From positions 1 to 32,530 of the forward strand of contig NZ_QJSM01000028.1 in assembly GCF_003205235.1 (NCBI RefSeq): a stretch of 32,530 nt of DNA. The letters are read 5' to 3'. The stretch comes from Thermoplasma sp. Kam2015 (lineage in GTDB: Archaea; Thermoplasmatota; Thermoplasmata; Thermoplasmatales; Thermoplasmataceae). The position numbers and the translations under genes are program-made. The notes below the pieces were generated by a model, which saw only the letters and a program-made list of their open reading frames with translations, did no database searches and was not told the DNA's origin. How positions within the stretch are numbered: the first letter of the stretch is position 1; the number at the start of each line of letters is the position of its first letter. Below, piece after piece: positions 1 through 8,470 of the stretch.

Positions 1-1
1 C

Positions 2-691
2 TCAGAGAACTCCGTTGGCATAGATCTAGGCATCGAAAAATTTGCAACCTTATCGAATGGTATAGCAATAGAGAATCCAGGATTCATAAAGAAGGTAGAG
101 AAAAGAATAAAGCGTCTTCAAAAACAGCTATCAAGAAAGCAGAAAGGATCGAAGAATGGAAGCAAGCATATACTTAAATCACAGAAGGAGTACATGAAGC
201 TGAGAAACATGCGTGAAGACTTCCTTGATAAGGTATCTACTGCGATAGCCAAGCGGTACGATACCATCATCATCGAAGATCTGAACGTATCAGGCATGTT
301 TAGAAACCACCATATTGCAAAGAGTCTAAGTGATGTTTCTTTCTATTCCTTCAAGCAGAAACTGGAATGGAAAGCAGAAAAATATGGAAAGAATATAATA
401 GAGATAGGAAGGTTCGATCCATCATCTAAGATATGTTCATCATGCGGTAACATAAAGCATGATCTGAAGTTATCAGATCGCATATATCATTGTGATGTAT
501 GTGGTCTTATCATAGACAGGGATCACAACGCATCAAAAAATATAAGGAAGATTGGACTTATAAAAGTAGGGCTGGTGCGGTCCGAACTTACGCCTGTGGA
601 GATCGCAACATCGGGCTTGTACGGAATATATCCGTACAGGCAGAGGCCGGTCGTTGAAGCAGGAAGCTCCGATGCTTCAGCTGAGGAATAG
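2..691 (+). CDS. tnpB: TnpB (IS605-family RNA-guided nuclease), 5' end outside window
   Basis: This is the C-terminal two thirds of a TnpB protein, the RuvC-like RNA-guided endonuclease of IS200/IS605 elements. The frame is open from base 2, so the gene begins before the window. The three RuvC acidic residues are visible: Asp in GIDLGIEKFAT (bases 20-52), Glu in IIIEDLNVSGM, and Asp in DRDHNASKNI. A zinc finger (CSSCG ... CDVCG) lies between the second and third motifs, as in the family. No frameshift is seen in the visible part, so the catalytic core appears intact. The last 20 or so residues are low in conservation because the same DNA probably encodes the guide-RNA scaffold. No TnpA partner is visible. 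A second, decayed copy lies near 26 kb on the other strand. Confidence 0.9.
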   Translation, partial: SENSVGIDLGIEKFATLSNGIAIENPGFIKKVEKRIKRLQKQLSRKQKGSKNGSKHILKSQKEYMKLRNMREDFLDKVSTAIAKRYDTIIIEDLNVSGMFRNHHIAKSLSDVSFYSFKQKLEWKAEKYGKNIIEIGRFDPSSKICSSCGNIKHDLKLSDRIYHCDVCGLIIDRDHNASKNIRKIGLIKVGLVRSELTPVEIATSGLYGIYPYRQRPVVEAGSSDASAEE

Positions 692-698
692 CTCACAA
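561..698 (+). ncRNA. Putative omega-RNA (reRNA) scaffold and right end of the TnpB element
   Basis: The 3' end of tnpB and the bases just after its stop match the end of the second copy (25956-26095, minus strand), including bases past the stop codon. Shared parts include a run of about 35 identical bases ending near 625, a small hairpin GAAGC-TCCGAT-GCTTC at 663-678, and the terminal GCTCACAA at 691-698. Sequence similarity stops abruptly after 698, as expected at an element end where the guide starts. This copy also has a perfect hairpin, TGTACGGA (618-625) and TCCGTACA (631-638). In characterised TnpB systems the guide RNA is made from exactly this part of the element. The exact 5' end of the RNA is not known. 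Confidence 0.55.
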
Positions 699-730
699 TA
701 TGTTGCGAATAATCAGATAGAGGTGGGAGA

Positions 731-1762
731 ATGAAAGCCGTGGAATTCAGATGGTTGAATTTTCTGGATAAATACAAATCATCGGCAAAGCACAACCTCT
801 CTAACAGTGGCCTACCCGAACCGGATCTTAAGGAGATGGGTATAGACGCGGATTATGAGGAGTATTTGAATGATAAGACTGATCATGAGGCTGCACTTCG
901 CGATGCAATCGCTGAGAGGTATGGTGTGGAAAGGGACAGCGTGCTGATAACAAACGGCGGAACAGAGGCAATATTTCTGGCCTCGGCCTTCATCAGCATA
1001 TATTCCAGGCGAATCATCGTCCCATTGCCAGAATATGAGCCCATTTTCCTTGTACCGGAATCGCTTGAAAGAGAAGTGGAAAGGGTAAAACTGGAAAATA
1101 TAACACGTGCAGCTGATGAAAGAGACAGCCTATCAATGAGCCTGCCAAACAATCCCACAGGAAAATATAGCGATATCGCCGAACATATCAACAGGGTCAA
1201 AGATTCTTATAAGTATGTATATCTGGACGAGACCTTTCACGATTTTATAGAAGATAAAAATGCATCGATCTATGATGGCTCAAAGAATCTTATCGTTTCG
1301 AATACCATGACTAAGTTCTTTGGTCTCAGCAGCCTCAGAGTTGGATGGATAGTATCACATCCAGAGAACATATCTGGGATGAGAAGGTTGAAGGATCTCA
1401 CCACGATCAACAACGCAAAGTTCTCACTGTATCTTGCAAGAAAATCTTTGGAAAGATGGGAAAAATTCAGGAAAAGGGCCCTTGATGTAGTGAAACGAAA
1501 TGCAGAAATAGCGCTGAAGGAGATATCAGAGTTCGGTCTATACGACGATCATTATGAGGGCGCACCCTTTCTATTCGTAGGAGACGGAAAATTAAGATCG
1601 GAAGAACTAACAAAGAAAGCTGTAACAGATTATGGGATATTGGTAGCGCCCGGTTCCTATTTTGGTCTGGATGGTTACCTCAGAGTATGTCTTACGTCGT
1701 ATGAGATCAGAAATGATATAGATGCATTCAGAACATTTGCCGAAAGAGAGTTAAAGAAATGA
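731..1762 (+). CDS. Class I/II PLP-dependent aminotransferase-fold enzyme (possibly CobD-like)
   Basis: This 343-residue protein has the marks of a fold-type I PLP enzyme. They are a PNNPTG motif (139-144), YLDETF with the ring-nitrogen Asp166, the Schiff-base Lys195 in SNTMTKFFG, and SLRVGW with Arg203 just after it. The size and motifs fit the histidinol-phosphate aminotransferase / threonine-phosphate decarboxylase (CobD) group. Its stop codon overlaps the start of cobS (ATGA at 1759-1762). That coupling suggests a role in the corrinoid nucleotide loop, where CobD makes aminopropanol phosphate from threonine phosphate. The family does not let substrate be read from motifs alone, so an amino-acid aminotransferase is equally possible. 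A GGTGGGAG stretch at 722-729 precedes the ATG. Confidence 0.75.
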   Translation: MKAVEFRWLNFLDKYKSSAKHNLSNSGLPEPDLKEMGIDADYEEYLNDKTDHEAALRDAIAERYGVERDSVLITNGGTEAIFLASAFISIYSRRIIVPLPEYEPIFLVPESLEREVERVKLENITRAADERDSLSMSLPNNPTGKYSDIAEHINRVKDSYKYVYLDETFHDFIEDKNASIYDGSKNLIVSNTMTKFFGLSSLRVGWIVSHPENISGMRRLKDLTTINNAKFSLYLARKSLERWEKFRKRALDVVKRNAEIALKEISEFGLYDDHYEGAPFLFVGDGKLRSEELTKKAVTDYGILVAPGSYFGLDGYLRVCLTSYEIRNDIDAFRTFAERELKK

Positions 1763-2526
1763 GCGGATTCAGATCAGCATTTTCGTTCTTCACCATATTG
1801 CCCATAAAGGGTGAACTAGAACCTGATCTCATAGCATACCTACCATTTGTATCACTTTTTGATGCTGCAGTTGGCGTGTCGTTGTATGTTGCGGTGTATA
1901 GATACTCGATCCTAATGGCCTCGTTCCTCTCCATATCTTCTATATATATGCTCAATGGTTTGAATCATGTAGACGCTGTGACCGATACTGGCGATGCCCT
2001 GATGGTCAGAGATAAGACGAGATTAAAGGATGTTCTCCTTGATCATCATATAGGTGCTGGCGGTCTCTTCGTCTTCCTTTTCATATATCTCCTGTCCTTT
2101 ATCTCACTCTCAGCCACCAGACCATATATGGCCATTGCCTCCATAATAACGGCAGAGTTCTTGTCCAAATCAACTATGATGCTGATACTGCATAGATCAA
2201 GACCTTTATTTGAGGGGATAGGCAGCGCATTCATCGATATGTATAAACGGCATCCTTATGCTTATACGGCTGAATTCTTGATCATACCGATGGCAATTTC
2301 TCTGATCTTTCCAGCAGCAATTATCCTTGCCACTGTTCTCACGTTACTTTTTTATGTTATACTTAGAAAGCTGCTTAACCTCAAATTTGGGGGGATAAAT
2401 GGGGATATTGCAGGGTTTACTGGTGAAACTGTCAGATCAATTCTCATATTCACGGTATTTATGTTATCTCAATCCAGTATGCTGTCTACATACGACATTC
2501 TCTCGAAGATCATATCATTGCTGTGA
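1759..2526 (+). CDS. cobS: Adenosylcobinamide-GDP ribazoletransferase (cobalamin synthase) CobS
   Basis: CobS is an integral membrane enzyme that joins adenosylcobinamide-GDP to alpha-ribazole (or its phosphate) to complete cobalamin. The protein is 255 residues, the usual length, with several hydrophobic segments. It carries the family signature GLNHVDAVTDTGDALM (residues 67-82), whose acidic residues Asp72, Asp76 and Asp79 bind Mg. The downstream DHHIGAGG also fits. The start overlaps the stop of the upstream PLP enzyme, so translation is likely coupled. The 3' end overlaps the convergent Cgi121 gene by 58 bases. No other cobalamin genes are in the window. Confidence 0.9.
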   Translation: MSGFRSAFSFFTILPIKGELEPDLIAYLPFVSLFDAAVGVSLYVAVYRYSILMASFLSISSIYMLNGLNHVDAVTDTGDALMVRDKTRLKDVLLDHHIGAGGLFVFLFIYLLSFISLSATRPYMAIASIITAEFLSKSTMMLILHRSRPLFEGIGSAFIDMYKRHPYAYTAEFLIIPMAISLIFPAAIILATVLTLLFYVILRKLLNLKFGGINGDIAGFTGETVRSILIFTVFMLSQSSMLSTYDILSKIISLL

Positions 2527-2897
2527 TCATGCGGGATAGGTAAATCGTTTTCTGAGATGTACTGAAATGCATGAAGGAAATCGGATATATCTGAATCATC
2601 TTCGTATACAACGGCGAATGAAGCGCAATCCTGTTGAATTCCGCATTGTTCCATGGCATCCTGAATCTGATCGCTTCCGGAAAGATACATCAGTATGAGT
2701 ATGCCAGGATCACGTATCCTGCTTCCATTCTCCGATCGCCTCAATGACCTTTCGATGGCCGAAGCTAGATGAACCTCTGAAACTATACATTTGCTCCGTA
2801 TAGGTTGGAATATTCCCTTTCTTGATCGAACAAAATTGACGATATCAGAAATATTCAATTGACCGTTTGATCTAAAAAATTTAACTTTAAGCCGCAT
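2469..2897 (-). CDS. cgi121: KEOPS complex subunit Cgi121
   Basis: This 142-residue protein resembles Cgi121/TPRKB, the subunit of the KEOPS complex that helps Kae1/Bud32 make t6A at position 37 of ANN-decoding tRNAs. The helical segment ILILMYLSGSDQIQDAMEQ followed by CGI (about 66-87) is the most recognisable part of the family, and the length is typical. The start ATG overlaps the 3' end of lonB by 11 bases (ATGCGGCTTAA), so it is probably co-transcribed with the protease. The 3' end runs 58 bases into convergent cobS. The other KEOPS subunits are not in the window. Confidence 0.75.
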   Translation of the reverse strand: MRLKVKFFRSNGQLNISDIVNFVRSRKGIFQPIRSKCIVSEVHLASAIERSLRRSENGSRIRDPGILILMYLSGSDQIQDAMEQCGIQQDCASFAVVYEDDSDISDFLHAFQYISENDLPIPHDHSNDMIFERMSYVDSILD

Positions 2898-4860
2898 TGT
2901 TTCCTGCCCTGGTCGTTGCAGTGGTTGCTGGTCTCTGCGGCTTTATTATCTTTGCTGCATTTATCAGGTTTGATATTCTGTCGAAGAGCTTTTCCTTCTC
3001 AGGCGAATTGACGAGGGCCACCCTCAATACATCCTCTATGGTCTTCGCTGGGATGATCTGTATCTTATTTATATGCTCTGCATCAAGTATTATGTCGTTG
3101 TAGTTCAGATCTGGTACTATGACCTTGTTCAATCCTGCTTCTATTGCGGCTTCAACCTTTGCAGTTACTCCACCCACAGGCAAAACATCTCCTCTAACGC
3201 TAAGGGAACCGGTCATTGCTACGCTCTGATCCACTGGTATATTTTCAATGGCAGATATCACCGCAGTGGCTATTGACACGCTTGCCGAATCGCCTTCCAC
3301 ACCCTCATATGTGCCAACAAACTGTATGTGAATATCCATATTGGATATGTCCTTCCCCGTCAGCTTCTTGAACACGGCCGAAACGTTGAGAACAGCTTCT
3401 TTCGCTATATCCCCAAGCTTTCCGGTTGCTATTATATTACCAGCCCCTTTATGCTCAGCCGGCGTGACCTCAGCAACTATCGGTAGAACAACTCCAGTAT
3501 ATTCTGACATGCCAGTATCAGCGCCGACCACCGCCAGGCCATTCACCATTCCGACAACGCTCCCCTCAGTCCTGAATGTCTTGTATATCTTCTTTATCTC
3601 TATGGATCTATCTGCTATCTGCTGTTCAAGAGGCTTGGCGAGATTCTTTGCAGCTATCACATCTGCAGCAGAGACAACGGTTTTTTTCTGGCTTACAGCA
3701 ATATCACCAGCTACTCTAACGAGACCGCCTAGTTCCCTAAGCCTCAATGTCAGTTTGTTTCTCCTGCCTGACCTCTTCTGTGCTTCCTTTATTATCTCAA
3801 CTATAGCGGATTTATCGAAATGAGGTATCTTTTTATCTTTCTCTACCTCCTGAGCTATGAACTGAACAAGCTTCCTCCTGTTCTCGTCGTTATCATCCAT
3901 ATAATCGTTGACCACAACCTCATAACCGTATCCCCTTATCCTAGATCTCAGAGCGGGATGCATGTTCCTTATGGCATCGTAATTTCCAGCGGCCACAAGA
4001 ACAAAATCACACGGCACGGGCTCAGTCTGAACCATAGCACCTGCGCTTCTTTCGCTCTGCCCAGATATGGGATACTTCTTTTCCTGCAATGCCGTAAGAA
4101 TTGCCTGCTGATCCTCCGGCCTTAGCAGGTTTATCTCATCTATGAAGAGAACTCCCTTGTGCGCCTTATGTATATTTCCTGCTTCTACTCTTTCATGGGC
4201 TGGCGTCTCTAAACCACCAGATTGAAACGGGTCATGCCTCACATCGCCAAGCAATGCACCAGAATGAGCTCCGGTCGAATCGACGAACGGTGGCTTATCG
4301 TTTGGGCTGTGAGATACAAGCAGCTTTGGAACCATGGCCCTTTCATTTCTGATCACGGGGTTGAATGCCATTGCCATATAGAGGAACGCAGCTGCCATTA
4401 TCGCAAAGAATATCAGCGTTATAGATCTTAGTACAATAGCTGCTATTATTCCAAGCAGAACTACTGAAAAGATGACAAACATTATGCTTCTTGATCTGTC
4501 CCGCTTCTCTCTCTCCGCCTTTATCTGATACTGTCTCACTATTTCCTTGCCCTTTCCAGCGGGAACGGTTTTGATCTTTGGTTTATTTGGATCTTCAGGA
4601 TTAGGAAAAACGAGAATATCTTCAAGTTCACTCTTGGGCAGGAAATCTACCATTGACTGTGCGAGCATTGATTTCCCGGTACCCGGTTCCCCAATCAGGA
4701 TCACGTGCCTTCTCTGCAGGGCTGCCTTCTTTACTATTTCGCCAGCCTGATCCTGCCCGATGACCTGATCAAAAAGGAGTTTAGGTACATGTATATCCTT
4801 GGTCGTCTCTATGTCTAATTTACTGACCCACTCCTCGACGCTCTCAATGTTTTCTTCCAC
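2887..4860 (-). CDS. lonB: Archaeal membrane-bound ATP-dependent Lon protease (LonB)
   Basis: LonB is the membrane-anchored AAA+ protease of archaea and degrades unfolded and regulatory proteins. The order of parts is Walker A GEPGTGKS (57-64), two membrane helices inserted in the ATPase domain (about 126-144 and 147-166), Walker B VLFIDE (237-242), then the protease domain. The catalytic dyad is Ser525 in EGDSASVSIA and Lys568 in GGVTAKVEA. The numbering matches that known for T. acidophilum Lon. The start is GTG, since an in-frame stop lies a few codons upstream. A TATA box 24-25 bases before the GTG implies a leaderless message. cgi121 follows with an 11-base overlap. Confidence 0.97.
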   Translation of the reverse strand: MEENIESVEEWVSKLDIETTKDIHVPKLLFDQVIGQDQAGEIVKKAALQRRHVILIGEPGTGKSMLAQSMVDFLPKSELEDILVFPNPEDPNKPKIKTVPAGKGKEIVRQYQIKAEREKRDRSRSIMFVIFSVVLLGIIAAIVLRSITLIFFAIMAAAFLYMAMAFNPVIRNERAMVPKLLVSHSPNDKPPFVDSTGAHSGALLGDVRHDPFQSGGLETPAHERVEAGNIHKAHKGVLFIDEINLLRPEDQQAILTALQEKKYPISGQSERSAGAMVQTEPVPCDFVLVAAGNYDAIRNMHPALRSRIRGYGYEVVVNDYMDDNDENRRKLVQFIAQEVEKDKKIPHFDKSAIVEIIKEAQKRSGRRNKLTLRLRELGGLVRVAGDIAVSQKKTVVSAADVIAAKNLAKPLEQQIADRSIEIKKIYKTFRTEGSVVGMVNGLAVVGADTGMSEYTGVVLPIVAEVTPAEHKGAGNIIATGKLGDIAKEAVLNVSAVFKKLTGKDISNMDIHIQFVGTYEGVEGDSASVSIATAVISAIENIPVDQSVAMTGSLSVRGDVLPVGGVTAKVEAAIEAGLNKVIVPDLNYNDIILDAEHINKIQIIPAKTIEDVLRVALVNSPEKEKLFDRISNLINAAKIIKPQRPATTATTRAGNNAA

Positions 4861-4879
4861 AACTTCATAATCAAAATTT

Positions 4880-4889
4880 CATAAATAAG
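4880..4889 (-). promoter_or_regulatory. TATA box of lonB
   Basis: The minus strand reads CTTATTTATG here. Its centre is about 25 bases before the GTG start of lonB, which predicts transcription starting at or within a few bases of the start codon. Confidence 0.6.
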
Positions 4890-5027
4890 TCTTTCCTAAA
4901 TTAGAACGGTTAAAATGTCGCTATAGTTGAGATCTTAAAACCAATATTTCACAGTGAAGAGAACACATACCGTTGAAATTGATTCGAAAAATGAAATATA
5001 AAAAACTAATGGCAAAACAAAAAATCC

Positions 5028-5369
5028 TTAACCGATTTCTACAGTATACACTTTCTTGTCGCTGAACATGTTTTTCATATTTCTTACTTCTTCAACTATC
5101 TCTGGATTTATCTTAAAGTATTTGAATCCATTCTTGGACTGCTCCACTATCACAAGGCCCAGTCCAATCAGGCTCTCTTCGCCAGTATACCTAACACCTA
5201 ACCCTTCAAGACAGCCTTTAACATTCGATGGATCTGATTTAACTGCCCTTGAGATTTCTGAAAGGTAGGATCTGTATGGGTATATGGAGAGAAGATAGAA
5301 AAGAACCTTTCTCCTGAGTTCGCTTCTATTTAATGATCTTAATATGTTCCCATCAACCATCGGTTCCAT
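5028..5369 (-). CDS. Small winged-helix DNA-binding protein
   Basis: This small protein (113 residues from the chosen start) looks like a single winged-helix regulator. RSELRRKVLFYLLSIYP forms a first helix, YLSEISRAVKSDPSNVKGCLEGL the helix-turn-helix, and LIGLGLVIVEQSKNGFKYFKI the wing. The exact family is not recognised. An ATG five codons upstream (5384) would also be in frame. However, the TATA box TATTTAAA at 5391-5398 sits 26 bases from the ATG at 5369 and only about 11 from 5384, so a leaderless start at 5369 is preferred. It lies between lonB and the NfeD-type protease, both membrane proteases on the same strand, and could regulate either. That role is a guess from position. Confidence 0.7.
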   Translation of the reverse strand: MEPMVDGNILRSLNRSELRRKVLFYLLSIYPYRSYLSEISRAVKSDPSNVKGCLEGLGVRYTGEESLIGLGLVIVEQSKNGFKYFKINPEIVEEVRNMKNMFSDKKVYTVEIG

Positions 5370-5390
5370 AAATGAAGATGACATAAACTA

Positions 5391-5398
5391 TATTTAAA
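5391..5398 (-). promoter_or_regulatory. TATA box of the winged-helix gene
   Basis: TTTAAATA on the minus strand is centred 26 bases upstream of the ATG at 5369. It decides between two in-frame start codons in favour of 5369. Confidence 0.55.
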
Positions 5399-5418
5399 TT
5401 TTTTTAGTATATACTGCA

Positions 5419-6723
5419 TCATTTAATTTTCACCTGTTCTTCCTCCACCTTCTCCACCACCAGTATCAGGCCCTCCCTGCCAACTATCTTCACTTTCGAC
5501 CCTGCCGGTATACTGGAAGTTGTACTGGATCTGGCCTGCCATTCTATTCCATCCACTGAGACCCAGCCCTTGTCGTCTATATTGCCCACAGCATATCCAA
5601 ACTTCCCAATGAGGGATTCAGCACCAGTCCATTTTCCTCTGTATTTGAAGGCTCGAACTATACGACGTATATAAAATGCTAGAAATCCAGCAACAATAAC
5701 TATGAGTATGGATGTGAGTACGTCGAACGTTGTGAATGGCGATGGTGAATAACCAGGATTAGATGAATAATACGGAGAAGCAAGAAGAAATGTACCGATA
5801 AGACCTACAACCACTCCCGATAGCAGTGCGAAGCCGTGACCCATCTTGGCTTCAAGTATTATAAGGACGGATCCAAGGATTAACAGCAGCACTCCTACTA
5901 GGGATGCTGATATCAGCTGAAGACCAAGAAAACCGAGGATGAGCAGTGTAATACCAATAACCGTCAGAATCACGCTCCCATGATAAATATCAAGCATTAT
6001 GGCTACGAAACCAAGTAATATAAAGATTCCGTCAACGTATGCGTTACTTAGAAAGCTGAGGAAATTATCATACGCAGAAGGATAAACCGCGATCCGGGGA
6101 TAAGATGAGAGCGAAAGAGAAGCTAGGGCCCCAGTAAGTGAACCATATATACCATTTATAATGTGAATATTATAGGCCGTGGTATCATTATAAGCTGTAT
6201 TGTTGCTGACCATAGAGTATGCAGCAGTTGTATTCCTCCCATGCTCTGCTGCCAGACTGACCATGTACTGCTCCATGGCGCTTTTTACGTGCTGTTCTTC
6301 AAGTGATGTTCCACCGACAACGATGGGGGTTGATGGCCCGATATATGTACCATTGGCCATGAAGATATAATCGGTTGCCATGGCAACATATGACCCTGCC
6401 GACGCAGCCATAGCGTTCTGAGGCACATACGTTATTGTTATTATGCCCCTTGCTTCTACGCTGGTTATGGCTGACACCATCTGGATCATGTCTTCCAATT
6501 CTCCGCCCGGAGTATTCATATCTATTACAACAGCGGCAGTGGTTGAATTGGATAAAGAGCTCAATGTGCTAGTGATCATTGCCGAGGATCCGGCATCTAT
6601 AGCCTCATCAAGGTATATGACAACGACGTTCTTCTGGGGTTGAGCCTGAGAATTCGAAGATACACCTATGAGTATCATGATCGAAAAGAGAACGACGATT
6701 ATTATGGGGATTCGATGATCCAT
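5419..6723 (-). CDS. NfeD/ClpP-class membrane serine protease (STOPP-type)
   Basis: This 434-residue protein combines a secreted ClpP-like serine protease, membrane helices and a C-terminal NfeD OB-fold domain, as in the Pyrococcus stomatin-specific protease PH1510. A signal peptide covers about residues 1-27. The protease part has DMNTPGG (69-74), the nucleophile Ser108 in AMAASAGSYVA and a likely general-base Lys147 in EEQHVKSAMEQY. About four to five hydrophobic helices span 230-350, and the NfeD domain follows (about 375-434). It probably cleaves membrane or extracytoplasmic substrates. The stomatin gene that usually accompanies this type is not next to it. The PEBP gene upstream ends 12 bases before the start, so the two are likely one transcript. 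Confidence 0.88.
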   Translation of the reverse strand: MDHRIPIIIVVLFSIMILIGVSSNSQAQPQKNVVVIYLDEAIDAGSSAMITSTLSSLSNSTTAAVVIDMNTPGGELEDMIQMVSAITSVEARGIITITYVPQNAMAASAGSYVAMATDYIFMANGTYIGPSTPIVVGGTSLEEQHVKSAMEQYMVSLAAEHGRNTTAAYSMVSNNTAYNDTTAYNIHIINGIYGSLTGALASLSLSSYPRIAVYPSAYDNFLSFLSNAYVDGIFILLGFVAIMLDIYHGSVILTVIGITLLILGFLGLQLISASLVGVLLLILGSVLIILEAKMGHGFALLSGVVVGLIGTFLLASPYYSSNPGYSPSPFTTFDVLTSILIVIVAGFLAFYIRRIVRAFKYRGKWTGAESLIGKFGYAVGNIDDKGWVSVDGIEWQARSSTTSSIPAGSKVKIVGREGLILVVEKVEEEQVKIK

Positions 6724-6735
6724 CGATATAACAAA

Positions 6736-7182
6736 TTAATGCTTCCTTAAATATGTACCCATATATTCTGCTGTGGCCACCACATGTCCGCTTATAGCAT
6801 TATCAAACTCTCTTCTCTTCATCCCAGGCTTTTCAAGGGTTCTATCCAGAGCGAGGATCTTGAAATAATACCTGTGCGGCTTTCCAGGAGGTGGGCATGG
6901 GCCACCATATCCTTTGTTCCCAAAGTCATTTATACCGCTGAACACGCCGGATGACTTCAAAATTGAACCATCGATTTTTTTAGTTTTTACTGGAATATTG
7001 TAGATGATACAGTGAGTGAACAGCCCTGATGGGGCATCAGGATCATCAACTATAAGCGCAAGAGCCTTCGCCTCATCTGGAACTCCTTCTATCGTTATCT
7101 TAGGCATTTCATCTGATCCGTCGCAGGTAAACTTCACAGGTATCTGCGAACCATTGCTGAAATCTTCAACCTTTATCTCCAT
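6736..7182 (-). CDS. PEBP/RKIP family protein (YbhB/YbcL type)
   Basis: This 148-residue protein belongs to the phosphatidylethanolamine-binding-protein family in its prokaryotic YbhB/YbcL form. It has the two family ligand-site motifs, DDPDAPSG (46-53) with His57 in the following LFTH, and GPCPPPGKPHRYYF (94-107). Members bind anionic ligands, and their physiological role in archaea is unclear. No signal peptide is present, so it should be cytoplasmic. It lies between an MFS transporter (23 bases upstream) and the NfeD-type protease (12 bases downstream), all on the minus strand, so the three may form one transcript. Confidence 0.9.
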   Translation of the reverse strand: MEIKVEDFSNGSQIPVKFTCDGSDEMPKITIEGVPDEAKALALIVDDPDAPSGLFTHCIIYNIPVKTKKIDGSILKSSGVFSGINDFGNKGYGGPCPPPGKPHRYYFKILALDRTLEKPGMKRREFDNAISGHVVATAEYMGTYLRKH

Positions 7183-7205
7183 AATATTATATCGATCAAC
7201 CAGTA

Positions 7206-8438
7206 TTAAGCTTTATTGAGAACTCCAGAACTGCGCGAAACTCTCCTTACAAAACTGTTTCCCATGAAGACATAGGCCATTGCAGTAGCTAATGTGGCAA
7301 CCGCGATCACCGTCCAGAAGGTGATAGTTGAACCTCTAAGGAGATAAAGAAAATAGAGGCCGAAAATAGTGCCGAAGAAGCGGCCAAAACTTGTAAGAAG
7401 GTTGTATGATCCGATATATGTACCTTTTTTATCGGCTGGGGCCAGAGTTGTTATGATAGTTTGAGTGGTTGGGGCCATAAAGTCCTCACCTATCGTGAAT
7501 ATGAGCATTGCTATCAGAAAGTATGCGAACGCGCTGTTGAATGCAAGCACCATAAATCCGGCCGCATAGTATACTGTTCCTATTCCCCTCCAGAAAACAG
7601 CGTTCATCCTAGATGACATTAGCCTCAAGATCGGCATCTGAAGGGCAATAACAGCCAGTCCATTCACAGAGTATATCAAACCTATGTCTATTAGAGGAAG
7701 GGCCTTAAGATCAAATGCATAAACCGTCAGTGTAGGCCCATTCTGTCTGAGGGTAAACCCAAGTACCACGCCCACGATTGTGAAAAGAAAAAAGAACCTA
7801 TCAGATTTGAAGATCTTGAACTTTATCTCCTCTTTATTAATATTCCTGATGGTATAGGTCTCCTTGACGTTGAAATAAAGCATGAACAACTCTGCTATTG
7901 TGAGGACAGACGCAAGGATAAATATATATGAGAAATTTATGGAGCTCAGTATACCGCCGATGAGAGGCCCGATTGCAGCTCCAAGATTGGCGAGTATTCT
8001 TATGAGTGTATATCCGGAAAGCCTCTCACTCACGCTTGTTATATCTGCAACTGCAGCTTCTATTGCAGGATACTGTAGAGAATTCAATATTATGGTTCCA
8101 TACCAAGGTAGAATGAGATATATGAACTGCAGATGGTAAAATACGGCAATAAACATCAAAAAGTAGAATATACTCGCTGGTATTGGGATTATTATCAGAA
8201 ATGACCTTCTTCCGATCCTGTCGGTCCACTTCCCAGCATAGTACTGGACTATGGCCATTATAACAGCGGATGAGCCAAGTATGAGCCCTGTCAGAAGGAA
8301 TGAAATATGGTATATACTTATGAATATTAAAGGGAGGAATATGAATGCAGATACTCTTCCTAATGCGCGTATGAATCTTGAAAGCCCCAGATAGAGAACC
8401 CTCCTATCCAGAGATCTAAAACCATAAGAATATACCAT
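7206..8438 (-). CDS. Major facilitator superfamily transporter
   Basis: This 410-residue protein has about twelve hydrophobic segments and the MFS motif A between helices 2 and 3, GKWTDRIGRRS (69-79). The layout resembles DHA1-type drug/metabolite exporters, but the substrate cannot be read from the sequence. The initiating ATG is preceded by TTAAAATATA on the minus strand (8461-8470), centred 27 bases upstream, which suggests a leaderless start. It is the first gene of a likely MFS-PEBP-NfeD transcript and is divergent from grpE. Confidence 0.85.
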   Translation of the reverse strand: MVYSYGFRSLDRRVLYLGLSRFIRALGRVSAFIFLPLIFISIYHISFLLTGLILGSSAVIMAIVQYYAGKWTDRIGRRSFLIIIPIPASIFYFLMFIAVFYHLQFIYLILPWYGTIILNSLQYPAIEAAVADITSVSERLSGYTLIRILANLGAAIGPLIGGILSSINFSYIFILASVLTIAELFMLYFNVKETYTIRNINKEEIKFKIFKSDRFFFLFTIVGVVLGFTLRQNGPTLTVYAFDLKALPLIDIGLIYSVNGLAVIALQMPILRLMSSRMNAVFWRGIGTVYYAAGFMVLAFNSAFAYFLIAMLIFTIGEDFMAPTTQTIITTLAPADKKGTYIGSYNLLTSFGRFFGTIFGLYFLYLLRGSTITFWTVIAVATLATAMAYVFMGNSFVRRVSRSSGVLNKA

Positions 8439-8460
8439 ACTTTATATCCTGATTGCTTCC

Positions 8461-8470
8461 TATATTTTAA
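8461..8470 (-). promoter_or_regulatory. TATA box of the MFS gene
   Basis: The minus strand reads TTAAAATATA, centred about 27 bases before the ATG at 8438. Confidence 0.55.
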
